Source: Atrina japonica
Taxonomy: Eukaryota > Mollusca > Bivalvia > Pterioida > Pinnidae
NCBI GenBank assembly: GCA_030159075.1
Contig: BROG01000029.1
Span: forward strand, 1,311,001 to 1,375,000
Length of the DNA stretch: 64,000 nucleotides
Reading direction: 5' to 3'
Shown in pieces: positions 26,837 to 38,000 of this stretch. Every line of letters starts with the position of its first letter. Within the stretch, counting starts at the first letter, position 1. The translations under genes and the position numbers were made by a program. The notes beneath the pieces were generated by a model, which made no database searches, had not been told where the DNA came from, and worked only from the letters and a program-made list of their open reading frames with translations.

Positions 26837-26880
26837 GTGTGTGTGTGTGTGGTGTGGTGTGGTGTATGTGTGTGTGTGCT

Positions 26881-26926
<46 letters not shown>
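26837..26926. repeat. (GT)n microsatellite
   Basis: A GT tract with a GGTGTGGTGT interruption near its left end; it lies in BAMBI intron 2. Confidence 0.96.
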
Positions 26927-26927
<1 letters not shown>

Positions 26928-27756
26928 CCTGGGACATACAAATGTTTCTGTCATAAGGGCTTATATATTGCAGTCAGGAAGATCATAAATTAAACTCTTA
27001 CTCATTTGGTGACATCTCGTCCATATTTGTTCCCTGTTAAAAAGATTAGGAAATAAGTTTGTATGAAAATAGCTTGTACCTAACTCTTTATTTTTCATTT
27101 ATCTAACTGGATAAATTGTGGCGACATTTTTCTTTTTGTACGCGAATTTTTTGGTCTTATCAAAACCATAAATACGTGCAAAACGGAAGGATAAACTAGT
27201 CGCGACATTATAACGAGACTGGATAAATTAACTTACGTAAAAGAAAAAAAAAGAAATAAATGTACAGGATATTTATGCACATCTATGTGAATATTCAGTT
27301 ATACGTTTATTTACTTACAGAATGACGTACAGTTAAGTTCGGTCATCTATCGTGTAAGAACACGGAGCTTGACGCTGTCTTTCTACATGCCGAGTATTTA
27401 AAGCTCGTTTAAGGGTCGAATTTGTAATATCAATCACAAGTGACAGGCGCAGCCCATTTAGAAAGTGTGTTGTGTTTGCACAACTCATTCAAATGCTATC
27501 TGTCGTTTTGACAGTAAATATTCAAGTCATTTTTACCGTAGATACGACAAAATGTCGAGTGTTGGGTCATTTCTAAGAGGTTAGCAAGATAAAAGCACCG
27601 CTGATTAATTTTACTATATTTTACAGTTATAAGAATCAATTTCGGCAACATACACAATGGGGAATTTTAAAACGCGATTCAAATTTTCAAAATAAATAAA
27701 GGTTTCATTTCTGATATTTGTATTTGAATTTGAATTTTGAGTAGTACTTTAAGCCA

Positions 27757-27950
27757 CAATCAACAATTTTTCATTTTTATGGTGGCGGCCAGTTTCTATT
27801 AGTGGAGGGAGAGAGAACCCGATTACAATGTACCCGGGAAGGGACCATCGGCCTTCCGCAAGTAAACTGGCAAAGTTACTCACAAAAATCAGCTTAGGTT
27901 CCAACGCGATTCGAACCTGCGCTGATCATAAATGAGGTATTGTGTTTGTG
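27757..27950 (-). mobile_element. SINE family 1, antisense copy in BAMBI intron 2
   Basis: The minus strand reads B-box region GCGCAGGTTCGAATCGC, GCTGATTTTTGTGAG, TTGCCAGTTTACTTGCGGAA, GGCCGATGGTCCCTTCCCGG, and ends GGCCGCCACCATAAAAATG with an AAAAATTGTTG tail. The A-box half lies in weakly matching sequence and may be lost. Confidence 0.88.
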
Positions 27951-28392
27951 ACTCTATCTAGATGGCTACTAGTATATATTTTTAAGCAGATATTTTTAAG
28001 AGTGACCCTTTTTCGAAGAAGAAGGCATTACTGGTCTGCTCTTTTAGACACATACTTTTCACTGGTGCCAGCCTGCCACAAAATGTAAAATTTAAATCCG
28101 CCTACTTTTATTAAATCATTTAATAGTTATATATATACTTAAAATAAGAAATAATCCCCTAAACCACCTGTCTCCAGCAAACATAAATACTTACAAAAAT
28201 GTTTATCTCTTTTTAAAACATTACCCGACTTAATATGATTAGAATATCCATTTCAACCAATTAAATGGTTTCGGGGAACGTCGCGGTATAAGACAGCCCG
28301 ACATTATAAAATCTATAGTAAGCCTGTTTGTTAATGCTACATTTATCAAATTGAATACAACATTACAATTTTTTCACAACAAATTTCAGCAA

Positions 28393-28550
<158 letters not shown>

Positions 28551-28962
28551 AAACACTATAATTAAATATCCGCTATATATGTTATAACGGCCTGGAAATG
28601 GAGTCGGTGTCACTTTCAGATATTTTAAATTTTTTCTTCATCTTTGCGAATGCCAATCATTTTAAAAAATTAAGTTAGATATACAATGACTGAGAAGATA
28701 AGATTTGGTATAAGCACACTACAGAACGGTAGGTGCAGAGACGCCGAAGTCATTTCATTGACAGGATTGAGAACCTGTGTAGTATTCTGATAGGAATTAA
28801 CTCTAATGAAACATGAAATATGGTTACATTTAGCAAGAGGGATTTCAAACACATTACACAGGACTCCTCCGGTAGTTTAAAACATTCATGTTTGAGTTTT
28901 CAGACCGCCTAGCTTTTATTACAAAATTAGGTTATCAATTTAATTTACATTTTTCGTCTGAA

Positions 28963-28966
<4 letters not shown>

Positions 28967-29052
<86 letters not shown>

Positions 29053-29061
29053 GAGAGAGAG
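28967..29061. repeat. (GA)n microsatellite
   Basis: A GA tract of about 95 bases with a single GC interruption near 29040. Confidence 0.97.
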
Positions 29062-29729
29062 TTTTCTTTACACCTGTAATTGACCGGTCACTGACTAAAT
29101 TCAGACTACATGACTGTATGTATGCAAGACTATGCAATTCATCCCTCAGATCACACCAGGAGTTACCAGGATAAATTTTATTGTAATTTGGTGTAATGGT
29201 CGACAGAATTGGCTTTAGCAATACCAGCAGACAGACATATTGCCGCTCTGTCTCCAGCCTTACACTTATATGCCGTAATACAGTCCTGATCTTTAATCCA
29301 CGTGTAATTATCACTGGCTAATAGCGATTAAGTATCCTTAGTTATATCTTTACATATCATATTCCTGTTGTAGCTCGCCGAATTTTATATTTGTTGGCGC
29401 ACTTGCCGGCGAGAAACTTAACATATAAAACAGCAATCATATTGTCTGCCAGTTGATTTAGACATTGGTCGTAATTTTTAAAAGAAATTGCGATTTTTCT
29501 ATGAATACTTTGAAAGCATTTTTTTACAAAATATTTTTACAGTACAAAATATTTTTACGATATATATATTCAACATATATTCAGCTTTTTAAAACATAAA
29601 TGTGCACGCGCCCGAGATCACAGTGTCGATCTGTTATACATTAGAAATATAGTAAAAAAAAGGAAAGTAATAACAATGAATTACTGAAGAAACCAACACA
29701 CAGTGTCCTGTAAAGCAGACCAAACATAT

Positions 29730-29761
<32 letters not shown>

Positions 29762-29784
29762 AGAGAGAGAGAGTGTGTGTGTGT
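29730..29784. repeat. (AG)n/(G)n/(GT)n tract
   Basis: AG repeats, a run of about ten G, GA repeats and a short GT tract. The G run is the longest in the window. Confidence 0.95.
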
Positions 29785-30534
29785 CAGTCTAATGCCGGTT
29801 TGTAATACGATAGAACGTCTGACAATTTGAACACAATGCAATGAAAACGCAAGTATTTAAAAGAGAAGCCGTGATCAGGAATTGTACTGATAAGTACATA
29901 CAGAATCAGAGATTAAGTAGCTATAAAGTATAAACACGGATCGATTTCGCCTTTCATCCATAATATAGCTGTAATTCAAGCTAGTGCGGTAATGGCTATA
30001 ATAGTGCGACCTTTTGTCTCGCTCGTCAAGGAAAGCTTCAGTTGAAGTCGCGACAACGTGGCGATAGCACGTCCCCAAGGATAACATTGACCGATAGGGA
30101 AAGCGCTATCGGAAAAAACTCCTGATAAAACATGAGACGCGTTATATTTGCGGTCAGATCAATACCAGTCCGAGAAAATAATAACATATATAGTTGCCAC
30201 ATAGCTATGTGTTGAAATATCGAGATATATAATATAGATATGAGAGAGATAAGGTTTTAGGCGACACCAGTCTTGATGTTTTCAATATGCACATGTTTTT
30301 TTAAATTCCCATAATCCTATTTAACTGCCGTTATTCATTTATTCGAATAGGAAGTGATCAATATCGATTCCAATGATTTTATTAAGTTTTTTAACCATGG
30401 CAGTCATTACCGATAAATACGCAGATAGTAACAGTTCCTCCATTATATATCTAATTTATTTATATCAGACGTATTTTTATCTAAAATCACCTTATCATTT
30501 ATGTTTTCAAATCCTGTTTTATGTCTATTTTCAG

Positions 30535-30998
30535 AAACTTCTAATCCTGGACCGCCTCCCGCCGGCTACAATTTTCCAGATTCAAAACTTGACACAGGGG
30601 AAAGAAATCCCGAAAAAGACTTGTGGTTTAAAGCGGCTGTGATTGCCGTGCCCATTGCGGGCGGATTTATACTCATCTTATTGGTGCTACTAGCAGTGCG
30701 CATGCTCAGAACAGATTCAAGGCGACACAGACAATTCATACAAATTCGTCGTGAAAAGACAAGTTTAACAAAAGCACAGTTGTACGTTACCGACCATTTT
30801 AGTGACAAAATAGAAAAACAAACTTCGCCAATATTTGGCGAAAAACACAATCCTTTGTGCAAAGACCCAAATTTAAAAGTCGATAAAGATGGGAAAATTT
30901 ACGAAAAAATCGGCGACAAATCAAATATTGAAAGGACTTATCCGTCCATTATCATTTGGGGGAAACCAACGAAAAAGGACTTTGCAACTGTTGTATAG
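30535..30998 (+). CDS. BAMBI: BAMBI coding exon 3: linker, transmembrane helix, cytoplasmic tail
   Basis: Begins with the two bases completing Glu124 and ends at TAG 30996-30998, giving residues 124-277. A Pro-rich linker leads to KDLWFKAAVIAVPIAGG and a transmembrane helix at about residues 157-181, ending in AVRMLR. This stretch is nearly the same as in human BAMBI (KELWFRAAVIAVPIAGG). The tail of about 96 residues is basic and Lys-rich with no kinase domain, as expected for the family. It keeps a late WG pair (IIIWGKPTKK) and ends ATVV, which fits a class I PDZ ligand. Total length is 277 aa against 260 in human. The exon lies after a clear acceptor CTATTTTCAG. Confidence 0.97.
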
Positions 30999-31541
30999 TG
31001 CTAATTCCAGAGTCTTTTTTTCCCACAAAAATGTTACTTGTATCTAATATCAATTACTTCTATTGCTAACACACAAAGGACAAGATCAAAGCATAGATAA
31101 AAATTCTGAACATGCGCAACAGGATGCATGGTCACGTGATACTCTATCCTGCCAACGTCGCGCTATTATTATTGGTCAACACAAGAGTGATATCTTGTAC
31201 AAAAAAGCCAACTATAGATCAGGACTATTAGCTTTGTCTCTGGCAAGGATAGGAAGGACATGTAACTGTTAATGTGATAATGGACAAACAATGGTTTCCG
31301 CAGCAATATATACTAACTAAGCTGCTACATATCTGTACTAGGGTAATTTATAATCTGAAAGTCTTGCAAATGATTTTTTAACCTTTATTCTGAATTCATT
31401 TAAATGTTGATATGTTTCTGGAGATTACAATATGTCAGAAGTACAGTTGAGGAAATTGTGAGTTGATTTTGAATGGTACATACCTGTATTCCTAGACATC
31501 AGATCCACATTATTGATTGCCAAAGAATAGGGGTACTTATA

Positions 31542-31620
31542 CAGTGAAACTTGCTTTAGCGACCGCCCTCATATAACAACTCCCTGTAAAGAGGAATATG
31601 AGTTGACCCAACAGACCAAG
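31542..31620 (+). mobile_element. Truncated TA-target MITE in the 3' UTR
   Basis: TA at 31540-31541 precedes CAGTGAAACTTGCTTTAGCG, the terminal sequence shared with the MITEs at 57579 and 50644. Similarity fades after about 80 bases and the far terminus was not found. Confidence 0.7.
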
Positions 31621-31911
31621 ACTCCTAACTCTGTTTTTAATTCAGAAGACTCATTGCTTTTACTTCAATTTATTCACACATTATATCCTATGATATAGAA
31701 GGAAAGAAATATGAATGTCTTTTTAAAAGACAGATATTATGTTTGGAATAGAATCTCTCATTTCACAAAAGAATTTGGAAATTCATATTCAGAACAAAGG
31801 TTATTGAAGCAGAGGACTATAAATTATGAAAGAAAATAAATGAGGTGTTACGAATGAATGTGTATGGTCAAATGAATGTGTATGGCAGATTGTGAATTAT
31901 ATAAATAAATG

Positions 31912-31982
31912 CAAAATGATTGGTTTGTGCAACTCTAAAGCATGATTGGTGCGTGCAACTCTAAAGCATGATTGGTGCATTT
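31912..31982. repeat. 26-bp tandem repeat, about 2.7 copies
   Basis: Unit containing AACTCTAAAGCATGATTGGT repeats with almost no change inside the presumed BAMBI 3' UTR. Confidence 0.85.
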
Positions 31983-32108
31983 GAATATTTGTAATGAACA
32001 GTTGGAATGTAATATGACCATGTGTTATGAACGTGTTGGTTTATTCAATTATGTTTTTGTTGTTAAATGAATAACTGAAATTGTATATTTGAAATTTATT
32101 TATTACAA

Positions 32109-32114
32109 AATAAA
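32109..32114 (+). terminator. BAMBI: Candidate poly(A) signal for BAMBI
   Basis: AATAAA within ACAAAATAAAACTAC, about 1.1 kb after the stop codon. This would give a 3' UTR of ordinary length. Earlier AATAAA-like sites are alternatives. Confidence 0.5.
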
Positions 32115-32130
32115 ACTACAAATTCTTGAA

Positions 32131-32991
32131 ATGGATTCTTTTTATTATTAATATAATATTGTGTATCTAATAAAAAATGTAAATGAAATCAAATGTTTAG
32201 GTAGTAATGCAACTGGATCCAAATAATGAGAAACGTTGTCTGGGCCTCATAATGTGTAATCATAAAAGTAATATATAAATGTAATTGACAGAATACATTC
32301 AGTATTATGCAGAACATGAAAAGTAGTTTACTGGAAGTTAGAGGGAAAACATTCTATTTTCTACTGTCACTTACCTTTCTTGAAGACCGGAGCACTGTGT
32401 TTGCAGTTTGATTTGTCTTCTCAAAGACCAATCGCCATTGGTTTAATTGCTAACAATACTCGTATATCATTATATCACTGCACACAACTATATATCTTAA
32501 TCAAATAATATGTCGATGATTAAGACATACAAAGGGGAGGCAACCGCCGGTAAATACGATATCGATTTGTGCTTCCGGATTTGGTCCATGTCATGATACC
32601 TCTGCTATTTATTATGGATACATTATTTTACTGTTTTATACACTTTCTGTTTTGTCTCGTCCAGAATAGGGATACGCCATATCCCAATACTAAAAATGGG
32701 GTTTTGGTCCATCTGATGCCGTTTTCTTTTTTAATACAACTGCCTTTAAAGCACTATGATCACTCATTTACACTCGTTTAGGGTGTCTATTTTGTTTTAA
32801 TTATATATTCAGTTCATGTCATAGACTTCAATTTATTATAATACATTTACGCAAACACTAGCTACTATTTGATATTTCATTAACACAAATCTTCATTCGT
32901 ACTAATAGACTTCACTGGGTGTTGATATTAACTATTCCATATTTCCTAGTGTGGTAAGTAGTTTGTGTAAGAGATTAACATGAAGGAGAAA
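32131..32991. other. Intergenic sequence after BAMBI
   Basis: I see no exon, RNA gene or clear repeat in this AT-rich stretch. Confidence 0.55.
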
Positions 32992-33112
32992 AGGAACGAT
33001 AACCCAGATATTTACCTAGGAACGATAACCCAGATATTTACCTTGGAACGATAACCCAGATATTTTTCTAGGAACAATAAATCGGATATTTACCTAGGAA
33101 CGATAACCCAGC
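32992..33112. repeat. 26-bp tandem repeat, about 4.6 copies
   Basis: Unit AGGAACGATAACCCAGATAT plus TTACCT, repeated with a few substitutions. The fourth copy is the most diverged (ACAATAAATCGG). Confidence 0.93.
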
Positions 33113-34375
33113 AATTGATAATAAATATACAATGTACAAAAAGTGATTGTAATGACCATAAATTTCGAACAACTAGAGGGAAAAATTACTATTCTAGCGC
33201 ATAAACTGAGATATTTGACGTTATAAATGATATAGCGAATTTACTTCTGAAGAATCTTACCGCCATATATCAGTACTAAAAGCTTGAATATTATAAAGAT
33301 GTTTATAACGATACTAAACCATGCATCAAATTAAGTGCTATCGATAATACGGCCGATGCCCGTCAATCCAAAACATTTGAGTGACAGCTCATCGCTTGCA
33401 TGTACATTTGTTTTTATCTGCTCCCCTTCTCCATTAAGTTAAAGTCTTACTAGAGTACAGTTTTCGTGATAATGGTCTCTGTTTTCGCAGGGAAAACGCA
33501 AAAGAGTTTTGTGAAATTCATTTTATAGGGAAAGTTTATCAGTTGTGTTTTATGAGTTCTGTTTGGTCGTAGAAAACAGCCTTTTTGACTTTGGTGCCGA
33601 TACAATAAAGACATCATCTAAATAAGACATCAAATTGTGCCTCTGATTTGCCAAGAGCTATAAGTCATGTGTAGAGAAGGCAATCAATGCCTTGTTTTGT
33701 TTTCAAATTTTATACATCCAGTTTTAACTCACAACTAATCATAATAGTCTAAATCAAGTACATATACCTGTTGATATGAAAATGTTGTAACACACACACA
33801 GTACAAATACTCGTAGAAGAACACTGGAATTCAAATACAAGATATCAAACGGGACTAAATTGCACTTTTGTGAACTTTCTTCATATATTTGTTGTAACAC
33901 TGTGGTCGCATCATGTATATGATATTCATTTCTTCCTATTGTGCCACATGCTGTCACACTGTGGTCATATGTACATGATGTAATTGTTAGTAGTTATGCG
34001 TCAGGTACTGTAAAAGTCTTTGGTTTCACGGTGTTCCTGGCTAGCAGTTATTCCGAAGTGTCACATATTTCAACACGTACGAGCATTTCATGCAGATTAC
34101 ACTGTGTTTGTATACGTGTGTTACACTGTATTTGTATATATGTATCATATGTTTCTCCGGCATTTTCACATGGTCAAAACTTTACGTAAGAGTACGTATA
34201 TCTGCTTCACTTTAATTAATATCGACATATGGCTAAATGATATACAATTTGTACCTTAAACCAGTAAATGATGTAGATGTTCAATTCAACTTACACCTCT
34301 CTAAATATTTTGGTAAATATGAATGTCGAGTACCGTTTGAATAGTTTAACATTTTTATTACATAAAAAGATATTT
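33113..34375. other. Unique intergenic sequence
   Basis: No recognisable gene. Overlapping 60-80-codon frames at about 33754-34259 have no domain similarity I can identify. Confidence 0.5.
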
Positions 34376-34580
34376 ATTGCAGTGTCTTAAAAATTGCACC
34401 CCGCACAAGACGAATCATTGCAGTGTCTTAAAAATTACACCCCGCACAAGACGAATCATTGCAGTGTCTTAAAAATTGCACCCCGCACAAGACGATTCAT
34501 TGCAGTGTCTTAAAAATTGCACTCCGCACAAGACGAATCATTGAGGTGTCTTAAAAGTTGCACCCCACACAAGACGAACC
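34376..34580. repeat. 41-bp tandem repeat, exactly five copies
   Basis: Five contiguous 41-bp units beginning ATTGCAGTGTCTTAAAAATT and containing CCCCGCACAAGACGAATC. Units 1-4 differ by one or two bases and unit 5 by several. The array is bracketed by the 12-base direct repeat ACCGTTTGAATA at 34332-34343 and 34578-34589; the second copy overlaps the array end. Confidence 0.96.
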
Positions 34581-34724
34581 GTTTGAATATTATAAACATA
34601 ATACCAGTGTTATAGTTATGAAATAAAGATCGTTTCTGTTTATAAGATTTCATTAGTTGATGTTGATTAATTGATAACTTCAAGCATAAGTTTAGTCAAA
34701 TTAAAAGAAAGGGCACCTGCTCTG

Positions 34725-35330
34725 CCATTTTGTGGCATTCCAGTGGGTACCAATTTACCCCTCTCCTGGCTGACATCTCTTTGTATTCGCATGGAGCGGA
34801 ATTTACGCAGTCTCTGCTTTCCACAGGAAAGAAACATTTAGTATCTCGGTTCAATTTTACATCGACGACATCCTGTCTATAAATAATCCAGAATTTCAAA
34901 ATAATCCCTGCCAGATGTATCCTGTAGAGTTTGAGATCAATGAGACGACAGAGCAACACGTCTGTTTCTTACACCTAGATTTACTCCTGTCGATTGGGAA
35001 GAACGGTAGACTTCACACCTGTATTTATTACAAACGTGACGATTTCAATTTCCTATTCGCGAACTTTCTTTTCCTGAGTAGTATGGGGTTTCATTTCACA
35101 ACTTAAACGTATGCAAGAACATGCCCCTCTTATGAAAGTTTCATTCTGGGTCAAATGACCTGCCAATAAACCACTCACAAGGATACGTTGCAGAACTTAT
35201 GAAATCGTCACGAAAGACACGGTCGACTTGGGGATCCTTTTAAACAATATAAAGTCCATACTCAAGAATGTTATTCTGTAGCACGATCTTATACAGCGAT
35301 TCTCTTTCGCCAATCATGGTCCAAAGTCAT
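34725..35330 (+). pseudogene. Decayed reverse transcriptase, YIDD element, subfamily A
   Basis: The plus strand encodes, in broken frames, RT palm motifs GIPVGTN (motif B region), then FYIDDILS (catalytic YIDD box, motif C, near 34857), then FLHLDLLLSIGKNGRLHT and YYKRDDFNF. A degraded C-terminal part follows to about 35330. A frameshift lies just before YIDD, so the chain cannot be made as one protein. The order is that of a retroelement polymerase, and similar uncharacterised proteins are common in bivalves. Whether it is Penelope-like or another RT class cannot be settled here. Its C-terminal sequence differs from the other copies in this window. Confidence 0.85.
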
Positions 35331-35794
35331 CAGATTAATCAGTACTCAAGCTCAACTAATTTTTCATGATTTTAAGGTAAAACACAGAAAATTGATTCTG
35401 TAACTGGACTTACTTGTATATTGACAGCAAACAATTGTAAATAATTATCAAAATTATTTGCTCGTTTCAAGAAAACTTCAGAAATATTAAAGAATTGTTT
35501 GAGTACGTACTCAAATTTTCAGTACCGTACTCAACGTATTTATTCATTTTCACAGGAAAGTCATACGTGTGATGAAAAAAATTATATGTAAATGATGTAA
35601 AATGATAACATGTTCCCTAATCACTCAAACCTAAAGGTTTTACAAATGATTATATAGAAAAAATGATGAAATAAATTTTGTGCTTGAGTCCTGGTTAAAT
35701 TTGGCGACTTTGGGTCCAGATCTTAAAATAACTGATGACATTTCCACCTAGCTTGACCTTTTCAACCAATTCGAGAGGTTTCCATGGGACATTT

Positions 35795-35845
35795 GCTCAT
35801 AGGGGACGCTGACTCCTTCCGGACACCTGGTCCCATCTCCTTTGG
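35795..35845 (+). mobile_element. Fragment of RT-element 3' end
   Basis: GGGGACGCTGACTCCTTCCG followed by ACACCTGGTCCCATCTCC matches the 3' untranslated end seen in the copies at 54656 and 58270. It is in the same orientation as the pseudogene at 34725 and may be its end. Confidence 0.6.
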
Positions 35846-36705
35846 GATTCGCAATTGTTCTTCACGTGGAAACCGTTTTATATCCAATTTTTGTATTCTA
35901 ATGAACTTGGAGTTTTGAATAAAATTGGTACTTCTTTATTTTTACTTTGTAATTAAAGAGTCATAATCTTATTCATAATATGGAAGTATGACGTATATTT
36001 TAGATCTTGTGTCATACTTTTTATGACAAGCATTTGACATATGTCTTTAGTCGTCTTCATATTTATCGTTTTCCCCATCATTTTTAAAGTGTCACGTCAA
36101 TTCAGTCACGTGGAGGAACTTACATCTAATGCGAGCTGTAAGTGAGATATATTTCATACATAAAACAAACAAATTAATATGTAGACCCAAATAGTATACA
36201 TATGATAAACGGTGCAATATTGTGTGTAAAAATAGAGAATGAAATATTGCTGTCTAGTTAAAAATCCTTTCTTTAATCTAATATACTTGTATGTTTGTGT
36301 TAGAACATATATACATGTATGATGGCAGTTTGACTTTTAGATATAATAGAAAGATTTCTAGTAAGTTTATATGAGTATTTTATTTCCTTTTTATGTTTAT
36401 AAGTTCTTGATAAATGTACTCTTCACAAAAACAGTTGTTTAGACTTTTCAGTATCCCATCCGATTTCTTAATTGATTTCAAACCACCATAAGCGATTGTG
36501 TCGGGTCACTAAAATACAGTTTTGGTGAAACATTTATTTTGTGGGGGTATGACTATTTGGTATCTAAAACAATTATGAAGTCTCAAACTTAGTATTTTGG
36601 CTAGATATCAAAAGACGTAAAAAGTTGTTTTAATCTTTGTCCACGGAAACCTTTGTTTGAATCTGTTTGTCAGAATGGTATTCTACAACACACATCAATG
36701 TTTCA
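35846..36705. other. Unique intergenic sequence
   Basis: No gene, RNA or mobile element recognised. Confidence 0.5.
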
Positions 36706-36905
36706 GTTATAAGATGGCGGCCAGTGATTAATGATGGAGGAACCCCGTTGCAATGCACCCACGAAGAGACCACTGGCCTCCCGCAAGTAAACTGGCAAAC
36801 TTTCTCTCTGCTTAGGTACCAGCGGAGCTCGAACTTGCGCTGACAAGAGGTGAGGTACTTCCTGGCTAAAAGCGCGACCTCTAACAACTTGGTAACGGAG
36901 GACCC
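36706..36905 (-). mobile_element. SINE family 1, antisense copy
   Basis: The minus strand starts GGGTCCTCCGTTACCAAGTT and continues with GCGCAAGTTCGAGCTCCGCT as B-box region, GAGAGAAAGTTTGCCAGTTT, GGGAGGCCAGTGGTCTCTTC and TGGCCGCCATCTTATAACTG. Both halves of the tRNA head are present but mutated. Confidence 0.88.
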
Positions 36906-37189
36906 TTACCTGTAAACAATGGTCAGTCATCGGGTTAAATCATCAAATTAGCTATGAGTTAGGCGAAACAAAATGGAAAAGTTGTTTTTATCGTTCGCTT
37001 ATGTTCCTAATCTGAGATTTATCAAACAAAAGAAGTCCAAAGATAGACCATATCTTTTGAAATATAAGAAATTGAGCTGAAATAGACCAGCCCTTTCAGA
37101 TGACACCGTATCTTTTGACGTAGTGACCTACTTCTAACTTCTAAAGTAAGTCATAAATTCAGTATATAAAACTTCAGGATGCCCAGATA

Positions 37190-38000
37190 CTAATCTGGTG
37201 AATATTCGACAAACACGGACCTCTGAAAATCCAGAGGTGGCAGCAGGTGCAATGAAGGAGTAATCATCACCTGCCGACCGGTCACACCCGCCGTGAGTCA
37301 ACAGTCAAATTCAATTGAAATAAGTGAAGAACAAATCCTCGTCACAATTGGCACAGACAACAACAACAAACGCAATTTTCGATATCCCTGTGCCAATAAC
37401 TTGGTCAGTATAGTAGTTTACCTCTGTATATGAAATGTTCATATGTTGAATATGCCCTGGCATATCGGATCATTTGTGAGACATAAACTCCATGTGCAGA
37501 GTGATTGCGGGATATTACTACTTCAAATGTAAAAAAGTTGACGATGGAAAAGCCGAAATCGTCGGTTTGTCGTACAGCCTGGTTGTTAATTTCCTGTCTG
37601 TGTCTATAGTTAGTAAAATGTCCAAGTAGGAAGCGTGATTGCTTGGTTCTGTAGTGTCTTTGATTTCCAGTTTGTTGGGAGATATCGAATGTACATATGT
37701 ATGAAATTGTCATTATTAATTGACAAAGCATCATCGATTTATCTAAATGTCAATTTTAAAGCCACCGCTAGCTTTTTCTTCTTTTGATTCAGAAGCTTCT
37801 GAATGACGGCTGTTTCGTATGAATAAAGGAACAGGTCAGCCAATAAAGATGCACAATTAGTTCCCATGGGAATGCCGACATTATGTTGAAAGACCTGGTC
37901 TCTAAATATTACAAATATATTGTCTATCAGAAATTCTAGGATCTTTTTATATCAACTTCAATGTATTTATATGTAGAATCAGACTATCATAAAATAAGTA
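37190..38000 (-). pseudogene. Decayed reverse transcriptase, YIDD element, subfamily B
   Basis: The minus strand reads from about 37940 downward: ILEFLIDNIFVIF, then VGIPMGTNCASLLADLFLYS, then VALKLTFR. The catalytic box is hit by a stop codon (reads stop-IDD, stop at 37739-37741), followed by ALSINNDNF. Further on are DFGFSIVNF, HGVYVSQMIRYARAYSTYEHF and IYRGKLL near 37405. The 3' untranslated end with GGTGTGACCGGTCGGCAGG lies at about 37260-37290. It is clearly an RT and clearly dead. Confidence 0.88.

Larger units (their letters stand above)
30999..32130 (+). other. BAMBI: Probable BAMBI 3' UTR
   Basis: This follows the stop codon and ends at a candidate poly(A) signal AATAAA at 32109-32114. 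Other AATAAA-like sites near 31836 and 31905 could give shorter messages. It contains a truncated MITE (31542-31620) and a 26-bp tandem repeat (31912-31982). A 69-codon frame at 31063-31272 has no recognisable domain and is probably not translated. UTR length is inferred. Confidence 0.5.

Noticed and set aside
30373..30642. 89-codon frame overlapping BAMBI exon 3 in another frame
   Set aside because: A shadow frame; the exon 3 frame is fixed by strong similarity to BAMBI and by splice phase.
34376..34580. CRISPR-like array
   Set aside because: The repeats are contiguous 41-bp units without unique spacers, in a eukaryotic genome with no cas genes nearby.
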